This document shows, one piece after another, positions 1-8,529 of a stretch of 64,000 nucleotides of DNA; within the stretch, counting starts at the first letter, position 1; each line of letters opens with the position of its first letter. The notes below the pieces were generated by a model, which ran no database searches, had not been told where the DNA came from, and saw nothing but the letters and a program-made list of their open reading frames with translations. The stretch lies in NCBI RefSeq assembly GCF_001280595.1, contig NZ_LITU01000050.1, positions 239,073-303,072 of the forward strand. The letters run 5' to 3'. The DNA comes from Paenibacillus xylanivorans (GTDB taxonomy: Bacteria > Bacillota > Bacilli > Paenibacillales > Paenibacillaceae). Made by a program: the position numbers and the translations under genes.

Positions 1-167
1 TCAGGTTGGTCAAATTCATAGTTGCTTGCTTTGATTACCAGTTCTTCGCTTGCAGTTACATCCGAATCGGACTCGCTGTTTGATCCTGCGGATTGTCCAG
101 TTCCACCACATGCAGCAAGAACCAGGATCAGCATACAGGCTGTAAGCCATGCCATGCCTTTTTTCAT
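1..167 (-). CDS. Lipoprotein, possible cupredoxin-type (partial, 3' end outside window)
   Basis: Only the first 55 codons are present; the gene runs off the left edge. The start is an ATG eight bases behind an AAGGAGG site. The N-terminus is a lipoprotein signal peptide: MKKG, a hydrophobic stretch, then lipobox LAAC with the acylated Cys at residue 20, followed by a Gly/Ser/Asp-rich linker. After the linker, the segment LVIKASNYEFDQP resembles the first strand of cupredoxin or cytochrome c oxidase subunit II-like domains. That assignment is tentative because the copper ligands would lie outside the window. It is expected to be anchored on the outer face of the membrane. Confidence 0.75.
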   Translation of the reverse strand, partial: MKKGMAWLTACMLILVLAACGGTGQSAGSNSESDSDVTASEELVIKASNYEFDQP

Positions 168-294
168 GATGTGCCTCCTTAAAAAGCGTGATATGGATAA
201 AATTTGAATGATTTCTTCAGTCATCATACCGCAAATTGACGATGCCTGTACATGCTGCCTATGTCGTTTTTTTGAACATCAGCTTGCACATAAC

Positions 295-336
295 AAAAAA
301 ATAAACCTCATCAGGCGTTTAAGCCATCAGAGGTTT
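295..336 (-). terminator. Rho-independent terminator of the yvlD-like gene
   Basis: On the minus strand, imperfect arms (303-316 and 323-336) form a hairpin followed by a T run (A run 295-301 on the plus strand), 35 bases after the stop codon of the yvlD-like gene. Confidence 0.8.
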
Positions 337-370
337 AGGGGAAGCCTGTGGGGAGTAGGTTCGTTGGAGC

Positions 371-736
371 TTATGCGTGATCTTTGGATCTTCTTCCGGC
401 ATCAAAAGGGGTGGAAACCGGGATGAACAGATCAATGATCCCGATGACCAATGCAGCCAGAACGGCACCAAGCAGACTGACATGCACATGATCTACGACA
501 TATTGACCAATCCAGATCACCAGTGCGCTGACGATGAAGCCGACAATACCGCGTCCAAAAGGGTTAACCCTTTTACCGAAGATGCCTTCAACAACCCAGC
601 CGAGTAGAGCGATAACCAAAGCAAGCATCAGTGCGCTCCAGAAACCACCCACGGCGAATCCGGGTACGATCCAGCTGACGACCATCAAAACAATTGCGGC
701 GATGATAAATCGCACGACATGTCCCAGAAAATTCAT
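371..736 (-). CDS. yvlD: YvlD-type four-helix membrane protein (phage-holin-family IV fold)
   Basis: A 121-residue integral membrane protein with about four hydrophobic helices separated by short turns. The glycines, the N-terminal MNFLGHVVRF and the internal N-P-F-G-R-G turn are typical of the YvlD/DUF360 family, which databases file as a mycobacterial-type phage holin superfamily. In Bacillus the homologue sits in the yvlABCD operon linked to envelope stress; here it stands alone between a lipoprotein and the divergent mutS2. No lysis genes are nearby, so a phage function is not supported. The start is the ATG behind AAGGAGG. The biochemical role is unknown. Confidence 0.8.
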   Translation of the reverse strand: MNFLGHVVRFIIAAIVLMVVSWIVPGFAVGGFWSALMLALVIALLGWVVEGIFGKRVNPFGRGIVGFIVSALVIWIGQYVVDHVHVSLLGAVLAALVIGIIDLFIPVSTPFDAGRRSKDHA

Positions 737-923
737 GGTGTTATACCTCCTTTATTCAGATCGGATTGAGCATTGTACATCCTGTTCAATAACGAGGTTG
801 CACAATCCTGACACCTGTAGTTTGCGGCGCTATGTCCCAAGTTATGTGTGGAAGGATTCGTTAAATAGCGCTGGAAAGTTTCTTTCGTTATAATACAGTT
901 ATAGTTTGGAAGGAGTTGTACAT

Positions 924-3293
924 TTGGACACGAAAATTTTACACACTTTGGAATATCGCAAAATTTTAAATACATTGCAAAGCTTTGCCCAGACTACAAT
1001 GGGAAAAAAGAAAGCGGATCAATTGGAGCCGATCAGTGAACTGGAAGAAGTGAAGAGACTGCTCCAGCAAACAGATGAAGCTTTTACGTTTGACCGTCTG
1101 AAAGGCTCTCCATCTTTTGGAGGAATTGTGGACATTACCGCTTCCATCAAACGAGCCGAAATCGGGGGGACGTTAAACCCGCATGAGTTACTGGGAATTT
1201 CCAACACCACCTTGGCAGCACGTCGATTGAAACGTCAGATCGCTGCATTGCACGAGGATGAAAAGGTGGAATCGATTTTCTATATCAGTGATCAGTTATC
1301 TGAGCAAAAAACACTTGAAGATGAGATTCGTATCTGTATTGACGACAATGCCGAAGTCTCGGATAGCGCAAGTGTAACACTGGCGCAGATTCGTCGTGAG
1401 TTGCGCGGTGGTGAAGCTCGCATCCGCGAGAAGCTGGATTCGATGATTCGTTCTTCGACGGTATCCAAAATGCTGCAGGACCAGCTGATTACAATTCGGG
1501 GAGATCGTTTCGTAATTCCCGTGAAATCGGAGTATCGCTCGTACTTTGGCGGGATTGTACATGATCAATCCGGTTCGGGAGCAACTCTTTTTATTGAGCC
1601 GGAATCCATTGTTGCGATGAATAACAAACTACGTGAGACCCGAATTCGGGAAGAACGCGAAATTGAAGTGATTTTGCAGAAATTGACAGCACTTGTCAGT
1701 GAACAGGCAGAGTGGTTATTGTATGATGTTGACCTGCTGGGATCTTTGGATTTTATTTTTGCCAAAGCACGTCTAGCCCGTGAATTAAAGGCCACATTGC
1801 CACGAATGAATGATCGTGGATTCATCAAGCTCAAGAAGGGGCGTCATCCGCTGATTTCGATTGAAAATGTGGTGCCCACCGATATTGAACTCGGCAACGA
1901 TTATACGTCCATAATTGTAACGGGTCCAAATACGGGTGGTAAGACGGTAACGCTGAAGACCATTGGATTACTGAGTCTCATGGCGATGTCTGGTTTGTTC
2001 GTTCCGGCCGAAGACGGCAGCCAGCTATGTGTATTTGATGCAATTTACGCGGACATTGGTGACGAACAAAGCATTGAACAGAATCTGAGTACGTTCTCCA
2101 GCCATATGACGAACATCATTCGGATATTGAAAAACATGACCACCAAAAGCCTGGTGCTGCTGGATGAACTTGGGGCAGGTACTGACCCAGCAGAAGGGTC
2201 TGCGCTGGCGATCTCCCTTCTGGAGCATATGCATCAGACCGGATGCCGCATGGTAGCAACAACGCATTACAGTGAGCTGAAGGCTTATGCTTATGAGCGC
2301 AAAGGTGTTATTAATGCCAGCATGGAATTCGACGTCAATACACTGAGTCCGACCTATCGATTACTCGTAGGTGTTCCGGGACGGAGTAACGCGTTCGCAA
2401 TTGCGGAGCGACTGGGTCTGCCAGGATACATACTGGATTATGCTCGTGGCGAAGTGAAAGAGGAAGACCAGCGCGTAGAGCATATGATCGCTTCTCTGGA
2501 AGAGAACCGGCTTACTGCTGAGCAAGAACGTGAAAGTGCGGAGCGTCTGCGCCAGGATATGGAGAAATTGCGCAGTCGTCACCAAGTCGAACTGGAGAAG
2601 CTGGAACAGCAGCGTGACCGCCGTATTGAAAAAGCGGAAGAAGACGCCCGGAACATTGTGGACAAGGCCAGAGCGGAAGCTGAGAAGATTATAGCCGATC
2701 TTCGCCTGCTCGCTATGGAAGAGGGCGCATCCGTGAAAGAGCACAAACTGATTGCTGCTCGCAAACAACTGGATGAAGCGGAACCGGAGAAACGCAGGAA
2801 GACAATTAAGCGTACTGCAACGGCCACGAAGTCTCGGGCCATCGGCCCTGGCGACGAAGTTCTTGTCTACAGTTTGAATCAAAAAGGTCATGTGGTGGAG
2901 ATGTCCGGCAGCAAGGAAGCCATGGTTCAGTTAGGGATTATGAAAATGAAAGTATCCCTGAATGATCTTGAATTACAGCAGTCTGCACCAGCAGAATCCA
3001 AACCGAAGCAGAAACCGGTAACGGGTATGAAGCGAACTCGCGATGACAATGTGAAAAGTGAACTGGATTTGCGGGGCACGAATTTGGAAGAGGCCTTGAT
3101 GGAGACAGACCGTTTTATCGATGAAGCCTTCCTTGCTAATCTGGGTCAGGTTTATATCATTCATGGTAAAGGAACAGGAATTTTGCGTTCCGGTATTCAG
3201 GATTACCTGCGTAAGCATAGACATATAAAAAGTTACCGGCTGGGCAATTACGGAGAAGGCGGAAACGGTGTGACCGTCGCTGAATTGGAATAG
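924..3293 (+). CDS. mutS2: Endonuclease MutS2
   Basis: A 789-residue MutS2, the MutS paralogue that lacks the mismatch-recognition domain and ends in a nuclease domain. Family members act on branched recombination intermediates and on stalled or collided ribosomes. Visible features are the core/clamp region (1-300), a Walker A loop TGPNTGGKT near residue 334, Walker B VLLDELGAGTDP near 410, a long charged coiled coil (about 510-625), and a C-terminal Smr domain starting at LDLRG near 711 and ending in IIHGKGTGILR. I chose the TTG at 924 because AAGGAG sits 8 bases before it; an in-frame TTG at 906 has no ribosome site. It is transcribed away from yvlD and is followed closely by a DUF350 gene. 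Confidence 0.95.
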   Translation: MDTKILHTLEYRKILNTLQSFAQTTMGKKKADQLEPISELEEVKRLLQQTDEAFTFDRLKGSPSFGGIVDITASIKRAEIGGTLNPHELLGISNTTLAARRLKRQIAALHEDEKVESIFYISDQLSEQKTLEDEIRICIDDNAEVSDSASVTLAQIRRELRGGEARIREKLDSMIRSSTVSKMLQDQLITIRGDRFVIPVKSEYRSYFGGIVHDQSGSGATLFIEPESIVAMNNKLRETRIREEREIEVILQKLTALVSEQAEWLLYDVDLLGSLDFIFAKARLARELKATLPRMNDRGFIKLKKGRHPLISIENVVPTDIELGNDYTSIIVTGPNTGGKTVTLKTIGLLSLMAMSGLFVPAEDGSQLCVFDAIYADIGDEQSIEQNLSTFSSHMTNIIRILKNMTTKSLVLLDELGAGTDPAEGSALAISLLEHMHQTGCRMVATTHYSELKAYAYERKGVINASMEFDVNTLSPTYRLLVGVPGRSNAFAIAERLGLPGYILDYARGEVKEEDQRVEHMIASLEENRLTAEQERESAERLRQDMEKLRSRHQVELEKLEQQRDRRIEKAEEDARNIVDKARAEAEKIIADLRLLAMEEGASVKEHKLIAARKQLDEAEPEKRRKTIKRTATATKSRAIGPGDEVLVYSLNQKGHVVEMSGSKEAMVQLGIMKMKVSLNDLELQQSAPAESKPKQKPVTGMKRTRDDNVKSELDLRGTNLEEALMETDRFIDEAFLANLGQVYIIHGKGTGILRSGIQDYLRKHRHIKSYRLGNYGEGGNGVTVAELE

Positions 3294-3366
3294 CCCTACC
3301 AAGAATCAAAGATGTTCTGCCGCCTGAGTGGGTTTCAGGCAGCAGAATGGGGAAGGGGAACGATGA

Positions 3367-3786
3367 GTGAAAGGGACGATTGACCAATTGCTGTCTCATC
3401 CCTTAGGGATGGTGCTCGGATTTTTCTCCGTAGCGATTATGGAGCTGCTTGTATTTCTTGCTTGCTTTGAACTGGTGACCAAGTACAAATGCTGGCATGA
3501 AATCAAGAAGGGCAATGTGGCGGTTGCAATGGCTACAGGAGGCAAGATCTTTGGAATCTGTAACGTGCTTCATTTCTGCATTCAGGCCAAATCATCGGTG
3601 TATGAAGCTATGACGTGGTCATTTGTGGGGTTTGTCCTTCTGCTCATTGCTTATTTTCTATTCGAGTTTCTGACACCGGTGTTCTCTATTGACAAAGAGA
3701 TTGAAGCGGATAACCGGGCCGTTGGATTGATTTCAATGATTATTTCCGTCTCGTTGTCATTTGTTATTGGCGCGAGCATCATGTAG
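3367..3786 (+). CDS. DUF350 membrane protein
   Basis: A 139-residue protein with four predicted membrane helices in the DUF350 (YjfL/UPF0719) arrangement, two helix pairs separated by a short charged segment (EIEADNRAVG). The start is the GTG at 3367 behind a GGAAGGGG site; the ATG four bases earlier is out of frame and closes after six codons. It follows mutS2 by 73 bases and is followed within 11 bases by a tiny membrane ORF, so the three may be co-transcribed. DUF350 proteins have no settled function; elsewhere they occur next to potassium-channel or glutathionylspermidine synthase-like genes, neither of which is present here. Confidence 0.8.
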   Translation: MKGTIDQLLSHPLGMVLGFFSVAIMELLVFLACFELVTKYKCWHEIKKGNVAVAMATGGKIFGICNVLHFCIQAKSSVYEAMTWSFVGFVLLLIAYFLFEFLTPVFSIDKEIEADNRAVGLISMIISVSLSFVIGASIM

Positions 3787-3797
3787 GGGGACCGTTC

Positions 3798-3878
3798 ATG
3801 AAAATATTGATACGGATTCTGTTTGCTGCATCGATTGTATTTTTTGCCATAGGCGTCATTTATGTGTTGAACACATGA
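3798..3878 (+). CDS. 26-residue single-helix membrane ORF
   Basis: ATG-initiated ORF of 26 codons with a GGGGGA ribosome site about 7 bases upstream. The product starts MKILIRILF and is almost entirely one hydrophobic helix ending in YVLNT. It sits 11 bases after the DUF350 stop and 28 bases before the zinc-ribbon gene, so it is probably part of the same transcript. The ribosome site and membrane-helix composition argue for a real micro-protein, perhaps a partner of the DUF350 protein, but conservation could not be checked. Confidence 0.5.
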   Translation: MKILIRILFAASIVFFAIGVIYVLNT

Positions 3879-3906
3879 TTATCTGAAAGAGAAAGGTTGA
3901 TTCAAT

Positions 3907-4473
3907 ATGGAACCAACAGTATGTCCATGGTGTCACACAGAGATTGTATGGGATGAGGAACTAGGTCCTGAAGAAGAGTGCCCATACTGTCACAATGAAT
4001 TAAAGGGATATCGTACACTAAACATCAATATCGGTGATGAAGAGAACGATGAAGCCGAGGAAGACATCTATGATATGGATGATGTCGTGGACGATGAACA
4101 AACTACGGATCTCGCCAACCTGTGGGGAGATGAAGTAGAGCTGAAATTGCCGGAGCTTCGTACATTGACGAAGTATGCGGATGAGGGAAATGACTTGATT
4201 CAATACGAAGAAGGCGTGGAGAAGCAACTTGACTTGCAAGAAGAGGTACCGGAATGCCCACACTGTCGTGAATTCATGATTCTCACGGGTACACAGAAGG
4301 CAACCAAGGATACTTTTAACCCTGTTGCCAATGCCGTTTCCGGTGCGGACTCGTTGCTGGATGCGCCGTTCTATGTACAAATGTATGTATGCTCGGGCTG
4401 CTTCCAGGTTCAATATAACTTGTCCGAAGATGACCGTCTGCGTCTGATCCAGAATTTGAGTGCGCGGAAATAA
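3907..4473 (+). CDS. Acidic protein with paired zinc ribbons, function unknown
   Basis: A 188-residue soluble protein. Near the N-terminus two CPxC knuckles (CPWC at 6-9 and CPYC about 17 residues later) form a rubredoxin-like zinc ribbon. A very acidic linker (Asp/Glu runs, about 45-80) follows. A second pair of knuckles, CPHC and CSGC, lies in the C-terminal half. The eight cysteines suggest two zinc sites. No signal peptide or membrane segment is present, so it should be cytoplasmic. I recognise it only as a conserved hypothetical of the Paenibacillus type; the ribbon could bind nucleic acid or protein. An AAAGG site precedes the ATG. Confidence 0.75.
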   Translation: MEPTVCPWCHTEIVWDEELGPEEECPYCHNELKGYRTLNINIGDEENDEAEEDIYDMDDVVDDEQTTDLANLWGDEVELKLPELRTLTKYADEGNDLIQYEEGVEKQLDLQEEVPECPHCREFMILTGTQKATKDTFNPVANAVSGADSLLDAPFYVQMYVCSGCFQVQYNLSEDDRLRLIQNLSARK

Positions 4474-4598
4474 AGAAGGTCTAACGTTCTAAATATAATA
4501 TTCCGGGAAATTCATCATGTTTTCCTTCTGCTTGGGGTACGTTAACCCTGAGACCTGCCTATGAAGTGCTGACTTCAGGTGGAATAAGGAGGGAGCAG

Positions 4599-5813
4599 AT
4601 GAAGATTTCTCTGGGCCGACAATCCATTCTGCTACTAGGCGTGAATGGATTGTTTGTGTTAGCTGGAGCTTTGTCGGGGACGTTTCTGAATGTATATCTG
4701 TGGAAAAGTCGTCCGGATTACGCCATGCTGGGATGGTTCACGATAAGCCAGCAAATTGCACTCGGACTCACGTTCTGGCTCGCGGGGAAGTGGGTCAAGG
4801 AACATAATAAAATGAGTGCGTTGCGATTGGGAACGGGATTGTCAGGTGTTTTTTACATGCTTGTGTTATGGGCGGGACCAAGGGCGGTTGACTGGATATG
4901 GCCTCTGGGGATTTTGTTTGGATGTGCACTCGGATTGTTCTGGATTGCGTTCAACGTTGTTTATTTTGAGGTGACTGACCGGGAAAATAGGGACCTGTTC
5001 AACGGTTGGGTGGGTTTATTGGGTTCCATGACAGGCATTATCGGCCCATGGTTCTCAGGTCTTATTATTTCACGAATGGCTGATAATACGGGCTATCGCC
5101 TTATCTTTACGGTTTCGTTGGTGATTTATGTGATTGCCGTCGTGTTCAGTTTTTTTCTGAAAAAAAGGGAGGTCAGCGGCACATACCGCTGGTCTGAACC
5201 GTGGCGACAGTTATCTGTCAAGGATAGTCCATGGAGACCGCTTGGCATGGGACTGTTCGCGCAAGGCGTGCGAGAAGGTGTATTTGCCTTTCTGATTGCA
5301 TTGCTCGTCTATATAGCTACGAAGCAGGAATATAAGCTTGGGCAGTTCTCGTTAATCACTTCTGCCGTAGCTCTGGTGAGTTACTGGGCCGCAGGGAAAT
5401 GGTTTAAGCCGCAATACAGGTCCAGGGGAATGTTAGCTGGAGCGATATTGTTATTTATCGTATTGATTCCTTTGTTATGGAAGGTCAGCTATGGGACGCT
5501 TTTGATTATGGGAATCGGGTCAGCCTTGTCGATGCCACTGTATATTTTGCCGATGATTTCGGCAGGATTCGACCTGATGGGAACGAGCGGCGAAAATGTA
5601 GAGAAAAGGGTTGAACTTGTCGTATTAAGGGAGCTGTGTTTGATGGTCGGTCGTTTATTTGGCCTTGCTGTATTTATCTTGACTGTCATGAATGGCCCTT
5701 CATTACAAACGTTAACCTGGCTTATTGTGGCGCTTGGGGCTTTCCCGCTTATTGGCTGGATATTTATGCGCAAAATGTTAGTACATCCGGATCAGCAAAA
5801 ACCTTCTGCATAG
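4599..5813 (+). CDS. Major facilitator superfamily transporter
   Basis: A 404-residue protein with about twelve hydrophobic segments in two halves joined by a charged loop (KKREVSGTYRWSEPW, around 185-205), the usual MFS layout. No signature residues allow a substrate to be named. The chosen ATG at 4599 is 6 bases behind AAGGAGGG; the frame is open upstream to 4566 without a ribosome site. It runs toward the oppositely oriented oxidoreductase gene and shares a bidirectional terminator with it. Confidence 0.85.
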   Translation: MKISLGRQSILLLGVNGLFVLAGALSGTFLNVYLWKSRPDYAMLGWFTISQQIALGLTFWLAGKWVKEHNKMSALRLGTGLSGVFYMLVLWAGPRAVDWIWPLGILFGCALGLFWIAFNVVYFEVTDRENRDLFNGWVGLLGSMTGIIGPWFSGLIISRMADNTGYRLIFTVSLVIYVIAVVFSFFLKKREVSGTYRWSEPWRQLSVKDSPWRPLGMGLFAQGVREGVFAFLIALLVYIATKQEYKLGQFSLITSAVALVSYWAAGKWFKPQYRSRGMLAGAILLFIVLIPLLWKVSYGTLLIMGIGSALSMPLYILPMISAGFDLMGTSGENVEKRVELVVLRELCLMVGRLFGLAVFILTVMNGPSLQTLTWLIVALGAFPLIGWIFMRKMLVHPDQQKPSA

Positions 5814-5862
5814 AAAAAAGGGTACAGTCCAGGGATTTGATCCTGAGCTGTACCCTTATTTA
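5814..5862. terminator. Bidirectional terminator between convergent genes
   Basis: Perfect 8-base arms gggtacag (5820-5827) and ctgtaccc (5848-5855) with an additional inner pairing, flanked by an A run on the left and a T-rich stretch on the right, so it can end both the MFS gene and the convergent oxidoreductase gene. Confidence 0.85.
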
Positions 5863-5874
5863 TTGAGATATTGC

Positions 5875-7095
5875 TTATACAGGAGTAGGCTTACTCGTTC
5901 TCGTTAATGAGAAAAGTTCCATATCACCATTCTTAACGCCTGTAACAGCATCAGCCAAAATAGAAGCAGCGAACATGCTGTACACCGTCCCATTACCGCC
6001 ATAACCCTCGAGAAAATAAGAATGTGGGTATTCGGGATGTGGCCCGATAAACGGAAGACCGTCATGTGTATTTCCGAACACGGCACCCCAGGCATAATCA
6101 ACTTCAAGATCATCCAACGGGAAATAAGAGCGAACTTCTTCCAGGAGTGTATCTCCCCGGTGTTTTGCCCGAATCTCGCGCTGATCTTCCCGCGGTGTCT
6201 CTTCATCCAGACCTCCAGCAATCATCCGTCCGTCTGGTGTTGTTCTCATATACAGGTAAGGGCGTGCTGTCTCCCAGATCAGGCTGTGCTCATGCCATTC
6301 TTTCAGGTCTGGCAACGGCTTAGTAGCAATAGCATAGGTGGTTTGCAGGTAGGCTCCTTGGTCCCTTTTGATGGCCTGTGTCTCATAACCGGCAGCAAAA
6401 ATAACCTTACTGGCACGGATTTTCCCACCTGAAGTATGACACAGCACACCATCATCATCGAATTCACAATGAATCATCTCCGTCTGTCCGTAGATTCGTG
6501 CACCTCTTTTGTTCGCCGATTCAAACAAGGCATGAACAAAGCGATACGGGTTCACTTCGGCATCCCCCAACGTATACAATGCGGCAGGCTTGCTGAACGG
6601 AAAATGGTTGCTAATTTTGTCGGAATTCCACAGTTCAGCTTCAAAGCCATACCGCTTCAACGTTTGATATTCTTCATCCAACATGGCTATATCATCTTTG
6701 CTGCTGGCAAAACAGAAACTGGTCCGCGGAATAAACCAGGGATCCGTATCTAGCTTGTCCGCAATTTGTGTAAGCTTCTGCATGGCTTCACGACATAATT
6801 CATAGAACCGCACACCTGTTTTTTCGCCAAAGGTATGAATACAGGAGGTCAGTGTTTTATCGTTCGTGTATTGTAAAAGACCTGTATTGGCAGAGCTACT
6901 GCCATGGGCAATTTTCCTTTTATCAATGACTACTGTGTTAACTCCACGCTCCGTGAGCAATTCGGAAGTCAGTGCGCCCCCCATACCACCGCCGATGATC
7001 AGGCAGTCACAGGAGATGTCGGTTTGTAGCGGCGGATAGGTGGAATTTGTATTAAAAGTGGAAGGCCAGAAAGGTGTACCATAGACCAGATCCAT
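5875..7095 (-). CDS. FAD-dependent oxidoreductase (DAO/glycine-oxidase-like)
   Basis: A 406-residue flavoprotein of the D-amino-acid-oxidase-like superfamily. The dinucleotide-binding motif IIGGGMGG lies at residues 33-40, preceded by a short N-terminal extension. The C-terminus contains the family FAD-contact region (GLPFIGPHP, then EGYGGNGTVYS). This architecture is typical of YurR/PuuB-like amine or amino-acid oxidases; the substrate cannot be read. The start at 7095 is supported by AAGGAG 9 bases upstream; an ATG three codons earlier lies on the ribosome site itself. Confidence 0.85.
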   Translation of the reverse strand: MDLVYGTPFWPSTFNTNSTYPPLQTDISCDCLIIGGGMGGALTSELLTERGVNTVVIDKRKIAHGSSSANTGLLQYTNDKTLTSCIHTFGEKTGVRFYELCREAMQKLTQIADKLDTDPWFIPRTSFCFASSKDDIAMLDEEYQTLKRYGFEAELWNSDKISNHFPFSKPAALYTLGDAEVNPYRFVHALFESANKRGARIYGQTEMIHCEFDDDGVLCHTSGGKIRASKVIFAAGYETQAIKRDQGAYLQTTYAIATKPLPDLKEWHEHSLIWETARPYLYMRTTPDGRMIAGGLDEETPREDQREIRAKHRGDTLLEEVRSYFPLDDLEVDYAWGAVFGNTHDGLPFIGPHPEYPHSYFLEGYGGNGTVYSMFAASILADAVTGVKNGDMELFSLTRTSKPTPV

Positions 7096-7192
7096 GAGAA
7101 ACATCTCCTTTGCTATTAACGTTTGTATACTTTTGAGTGACCGGGTTAACAATAATTGCGCATAAACTTTATGCCGAGGAGGTCAACGAAAC

Positions 7193-7426
7193 ATGCAGAA
7201 TCAATCCATGCAAGCGCTGAGTCCGAAAGAATTGAATTATATTGCGGATTCAATAACCAATGAAGAACTGCTAATCAAGCAGTGTGCGGCCACAGCTTCC
7301 ATCTCACAACATCCGCAAATTCAGCAGGCACTGAATCACTATGTTCGTTCCCATGAACAGCATCTGAACACACTCGTCAATGCTCTGCAGCAACATCAAT
7401 CTATTGCTCCAACACAAGCACAGTAA
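7193..7426 (+). CDS. Small CotF-like spore coat-associated protein
   Basis: A 77-residue helical protein, rich in Gln and Ala, with a ferritin-like helix pattern (LNYIADSITNEELLIKQC) resembling the N-terminal part of CotF-family coat proteins. It sits 35 bases before a longer CotF-like gene and is probably in the same transcript. A GAGGAGG site precedes the ATG. Spore-coat assignment is by similarity of pattern and by the neighbour. Confidence 0.65.
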   Translation: MQNQSMQALSPKELNYIADSITNEELLIKQCAATASISQHPQIQQALNHYVRSHEQHLNTLVNALQQHQSIAPTQAQ

Positions 7427-7461
7427 TATAAGCTGAATCTAACCGTATAGGAGGAAACCGT

Positions 7462-7857
7462 GTGTATTCTCAATCTTCAACTTCTAATGGATCATTTATG
7501 CAGGAGCAGGATTTGTTGAAGTCGATTCTTGCGGATTTAAGACGAACCGCGCGTGAATATACGACAGCAACAACCGAAGCTTCCTGCCCGATTACACGCC
7601 GGATGTTCACAGACTTGACCAATGACACACTCCGTCTGCAAGGTGAGCTGTTCAATGTGATGCAGCAGAACAACATGTATTCGGTAGGTTCGAAGGCATT
7701 GCGCCAGGATGTGGACAAGCAGATTCAATCGGCCCACCAGACCCAACAGAAATGCCAACAGTTCATTCAGGAAAAGAATACGCAGGCCAGTGCTTACAGC
7801 CAGGCACCTAATGTACCCCAGCATCAACCGAATTACGGTAACCCTTATTACATGTAA
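7462..7857 (+). CDS. CotF-family spore coat protein
   Basis: A 131-residue protein with two long helices (about 15-95) containing the CotF-type motif around ASCPITRRMFTDL and HxxLQ-like spacing, and a Tyr/Pro/Asn/Gln-rich tail ending NPYYM that is typical of coat proteins. The start is GTG at 7462 behind TAGGAGG. It is co-directional with the smaller coat-like gene upstream and is followed by a terminator. Expected to be made in the mother cell during sporulation; no convincing sporulation sigma-factor promoter was identified by eye. Confidence 0.75.
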   Translation: MYSQSSTSNGSFMQEQDLLKSILADLRRTAREYTTATTEASCPITRRMFTDLTNDTLRLQGELFNVMQQNNMYSVGSKALRQDVDKQIQSAHQTQQKCQQFIQEKNTQASAYSQAPNVPQHQPNYGNPYYM

Positions 7858-7903
7858 CCTTTGTAATTATGGTTTGAAGCAGGGACTGTTGCAGACCATA
7901 CCA

Positions 7904-7935
7904 CCGCTTGCCCGAATTCAGGGCGGGCGGTTTTT
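7904..7935 (+). terminator. Rho-independent terminator after the coat genes
   Basis: GC-rich arms 7904-7913 and 7921-7930 with two G-T-type mismatches and a 7-base loop, followed by five T residues. Confidence 0.85.
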
Positions 7936-7939
7936 GTCT

Positions 7940-7967
7940 TTGCATGATCGTTGAATTCATGTAATAT
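7940..7967 (+). promoter_or_regulatory. Possible sigma-A promoter for alaR-alaT
   Basis: TTGCAT (7940-7945) and TAATAT (7962-7967) with a 16-base spacer, about 50 bases before the alaR start. Assigned by consensus only. Confidence 0.4.
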
Positions 7968-8015
7968 AAGTATTAATTCATTTTCAGGAACCTGAATGAC
8001 GCTGGAGGGAAAGAC

Positions 8016-8516
8016 ATGAAGGATCTGAACGATCTGCAATTAAAAGTTCTGGATTTGTTGAAGGAAGACGCGAGAAGGACTCCCGCACTGCTGTCGACGC
8101 TGCTGGGGGAGTCGGAAGATAAGATCAAGAACGCCGTGGCACAGCTTGAACAGGACCACGTTATTGTGAAATACGCAACCGTTGTGAATTGGAGCAAGAT
8201 CGATGATGAGAAAGTAACAGCCTTGATCGAAGTGCAGATTACGCCTGAGCGTGGGCGTGGCTTCGAAGGAATCGCTGAACGCATTTATCTGTATCCGCAA
8301 GTGAAATCGGTATATCTCATGTCAGGTGCATATGATCTGCTCGTAGAAGTAGAAGGTGGCAACCTGCGTGAAGTCGCTAATTTTGTATCGGAGAAATTGT
8401 CTCCGATTGACTCTGTACTTTCAACCAAAACGAATTTTATTCTTAAAAAATATAAGCAGGACGGGATTATTTTTGAAGACCATCAGGAAGACAACCGTCT
8501 CATGATCTCGCCGTAA
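8016..8516 (+). CDS. alaR: Lrp/AsnC-family regulator, AlaR-like
   Basis: A 166-residue Lrp/AsnC-type regulator: an N-terminal winged HTH (about 1-60, starting LNDLQLKVLDLL) and a C-terminal RAM ligand-binding domain (about 70-145, with the conserved GAYDLLVEVEG). It lies 13 bases upstream of an alanine-type aminotransferase gene, the same order as alaR (yugG)-alaT (yugH) in Bacillus subtilis. The inferred role is amino-acid-responsive control of this operon. The ATG follows GGAGGG. Confidence 0.85.
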   Translation: MKDLNDLQLKVLDLLKEDARRTPALLSTLLGESEDKIKNAVAQLEQDHVIVKYATVVNWSKIDDEKVTALIEVQITPERGRGFEGIAERIYLYPQVKSVYLMSGAYDLLVEVEGGNLREVANFVSEKLSPIDSVLSTKTNFILKKYKQDGIIFEDHQEDNRLMISP

Positions 8517-8529
8517 AGGAAGATGCGTC

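Noticed and set aside
371..736. YvlD-like protein as a phage holin
   Set aside because: No endolysin, integrase or phage structural gene is nearby; the family is a chromosomal envelope protein in Bacilli.
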